A stretch of 6,650 bases of DNA from positions 1-6,650 of the forward strand of contig NVRR01000182.1 of the NCBI GenBank assembly GCA_002732675.1, given 5' to 3'. Every line of letters starts with the position of its first letter. Positions within the stretch are counted from its first letter, which is position 1. Positions 5,598-6,650 of the stretch are shown in pieces. This stretch comes from Sneathiella sp. (lineage in GTDB: Bacteria; Pseudomonadota; Alphaproteobacteria; Sneathiellales; Sneathiellaceae). The position numbers were made by a program, and so were the translations under genes. A model generated the notes under the pieces. That model was given only the letters and a program-made list of their open reading frames with translations. It did no database searches and was not told the DNA's origin.

Positions 5598-6587
5598 TCA
5601 GGTTATCTCCATCACCTCTGCCGCAATCTTAAAGGCGCGGAGGCGGGCAGTATGATCATAGATCTGGGCGGTCAGAATGATTTCGTCAGCCTTAGTTTCA
5701 GTGATAAAATTGGTGATCGCGGTTTTGACGTCGTCAGGAGCGCCAAGGGCGGTATAGGTCATGAAGCGGGAGATCGCGGCTATTTCTTGCGGGCCAAGAT
5801 TGTCGGCAAATCCTTCGACCGGGGCGGGGAGACGGACCGGCGTTCCCACGGCAAGTTTCAGCACGCCCTGCATCAACGAGGTTGCCATAATGTCAGCCTC
5901 CTCCCGGCTATCTGCCGCCTGCAAGTTCATGGCGGCGATAACATAGGGTTCTGCCAGTTGCTCCGATGGTTTAAAGTTTCGACGGTAAATATGCAGGGCT
6001 TCATGCAGTTGGGTTGGGGCGAAGTGTGAGGCGAAGGCATAAGGGAGGCCAAGATAGGCGGCGAGCTCCGCTCCATACAAGCTGGATCCGAGAATATAGA
6101 GCGGCACATTCAGCCCGGCGCCCGGAACGGCGATCAATCTTTGACCAGGTTCCGGGTCGGAAAAATACTTCTGAAGCTCCAGCACATCGGCTGGAAAGCT
6201 GTCGACATCACCCGTAAGGTTTCGTCGCAGGGCTTGCGCCGTCAGTCCGTCTGTACCCGGTGCGCGTCCCAACCCAAGATCAATGCGATCAGGATAAAGA
6301 CTGGCGAGGGTTCCAAACTGTTCGGCGATAACCAAAGGTGCATGATTGGGCAGCATGACACCGCCCGATCCTAAACGGATGGTCGAGGTTTGGGCACCGA
6401 CATGGGACAGCAGCACGGAGGTGGCAGCACTGGCGATCCCCGGAATATTGTGGTGTTCCGCCATCCAATAGCGATGGTAGCCGAGTTTCTCACCGAGTTG
6501 GGCGACCTCAACAGAGTTCCGAAACGATTGGGCCGCGTCACTTCCCTCCGTGATCGGCGCGAGGTCGAGGATCGATAGTTTGGTCAT
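5598..6587 (-). CDS. luciferase-like flavin-dependent oxidoreductase (LLM class, YhbW-like)
   Basis: A 329-residue protein of the bacterial luciferase-like superfamily, TIM-barrel enzymes that use reduced FMN or F420. The short start [12 protein letters not shown], with [11 protein letters not shown] at 38-48, places it in the MsnO8/YhbW-type subgroup. Further hallmarks are [19 protein letters not shown] (73-91), [11 protein letters not shown] (103-113) and [12 protein letters not shown] (166-177), followed by [10 protein letters not shown]. The natural substrate of this subgroup is mostly unknown. Proteobacterial members normally use FMN, which is assumed here. I chose the ATG at 6587, since GGAAGG on the - strand (about 6596-6601) is well placed and LSILDL is the usual start; the GTG at 6632 only adds non-family residues. 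The crotonase gene follows downstream on the same strand. A joint pathway is possible but unproven. Confidence 0.93.
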   Translation of the reverse strand: MTKLSILDLAPITEGSDAAQSFRNSVEVAQLGEKLGYHRYWMAEHHNIPGIASAATSVLLSHVGAQTSTIRLGSGGVMLPNHAPLVIAEQFGTLASLYPDRIDLGLGRAPGTDGLTAQALRRNLTGDVDSFPADVLELQKYFSDPEPGQRLIAVPGAGLNVPLYILGSSLYGAELAAYLGLPYAFASHFAPTQLHEALHIYRRNFKPSEQLAEPYVIAAMNLQAADSREEADIMATSLMQGVLKLAVGTPVRLPAPVEGFADNLGPQEIAAISRFMTYTALGAPDDVKTAITNFITETKADEIILTAQIYDHTARLRAFKIAAEVMEIT

Positions 6588-6650
6588 TTTAGCAGCCTTC
6601 CAGCAAATTTCGAAGGGCAGGGAGGCCGGCACCTACTGCCTGGCCCCCGC

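Noticed and set aside
6615..6640. GGCAG...CTGCC hairpin near the right edge
   Set aside because: Short stem with internal mismatches and no T-run on either strand; the flanking gene is outside the window, so no role can be supported.

Overview
The window looks like chromosomal DNA of an alphaproteobacterium of moderate G+C. This rests on protein families (two-domain universal stress protein, host-attachment family protein, IS6-type transposase wording, luciferase-like oxidoreductase) recognised by eye, so the genus is not determined. Eight intact protein genes are supported, together with three decayed gene remnants and three near-identical FNR/CRP-type regulatory sites.

Left part (1-3000), + strand apart from the first fragment. 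It opens with the broken 5' end of an IS6-family transposase on the - strand. Then come a host-attachment family gene, a three-gene group (DUF2892 membrane protein, single-domain rhodanese, small exported cytochrome c) and a tandem universal stress protein. Each of these three units is preceded by a TTGAY-N4-RTCAA palindrome. Each palindrome is centred about 40.5-41.5 bp before the start point predicted from a -10 element, the classic geometry of an FNR-activated (class II) promoter. The left part therefore reads as a small oxygen-responsive regulon for low-oxygen or stress physiology. DUF2892 and rhodanese are the two halves of the E. coli YgaP architecture, here as separate neighbouring genes, with a c-type cytochrome just downstream.

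Two further members of that regulon appear to have been lost. The leader before the DUF2892 gene holds what looks like the N-terminus of an Hsp20 small heat-shock protein. The stretch after the universal stress protein holds the N-terminus of a Lon-like AAA protease, with a stop codon where the conserved GQDRAV glutamine should be. The 290 bases after that contain no convincing intact gene.

Right part (3299-6650). An APC-superfamily amino-acid permease on the + strand converges on a - strand pair: a luciferase-like flavin-dependent oxidoreductase followed by a crotonase-fold (enoyl-CoA hydratase/isomerase) protein. The convergent gap carries a 13-bp inverted repeat and a weak terminator-like hairpin. 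No FNR-type site was seen in this half, so it is probably ordinary metabolic sequence unrelated to the regulon on the left. No RNA genes, CRISPR arrays or intact mobile elements were seen.
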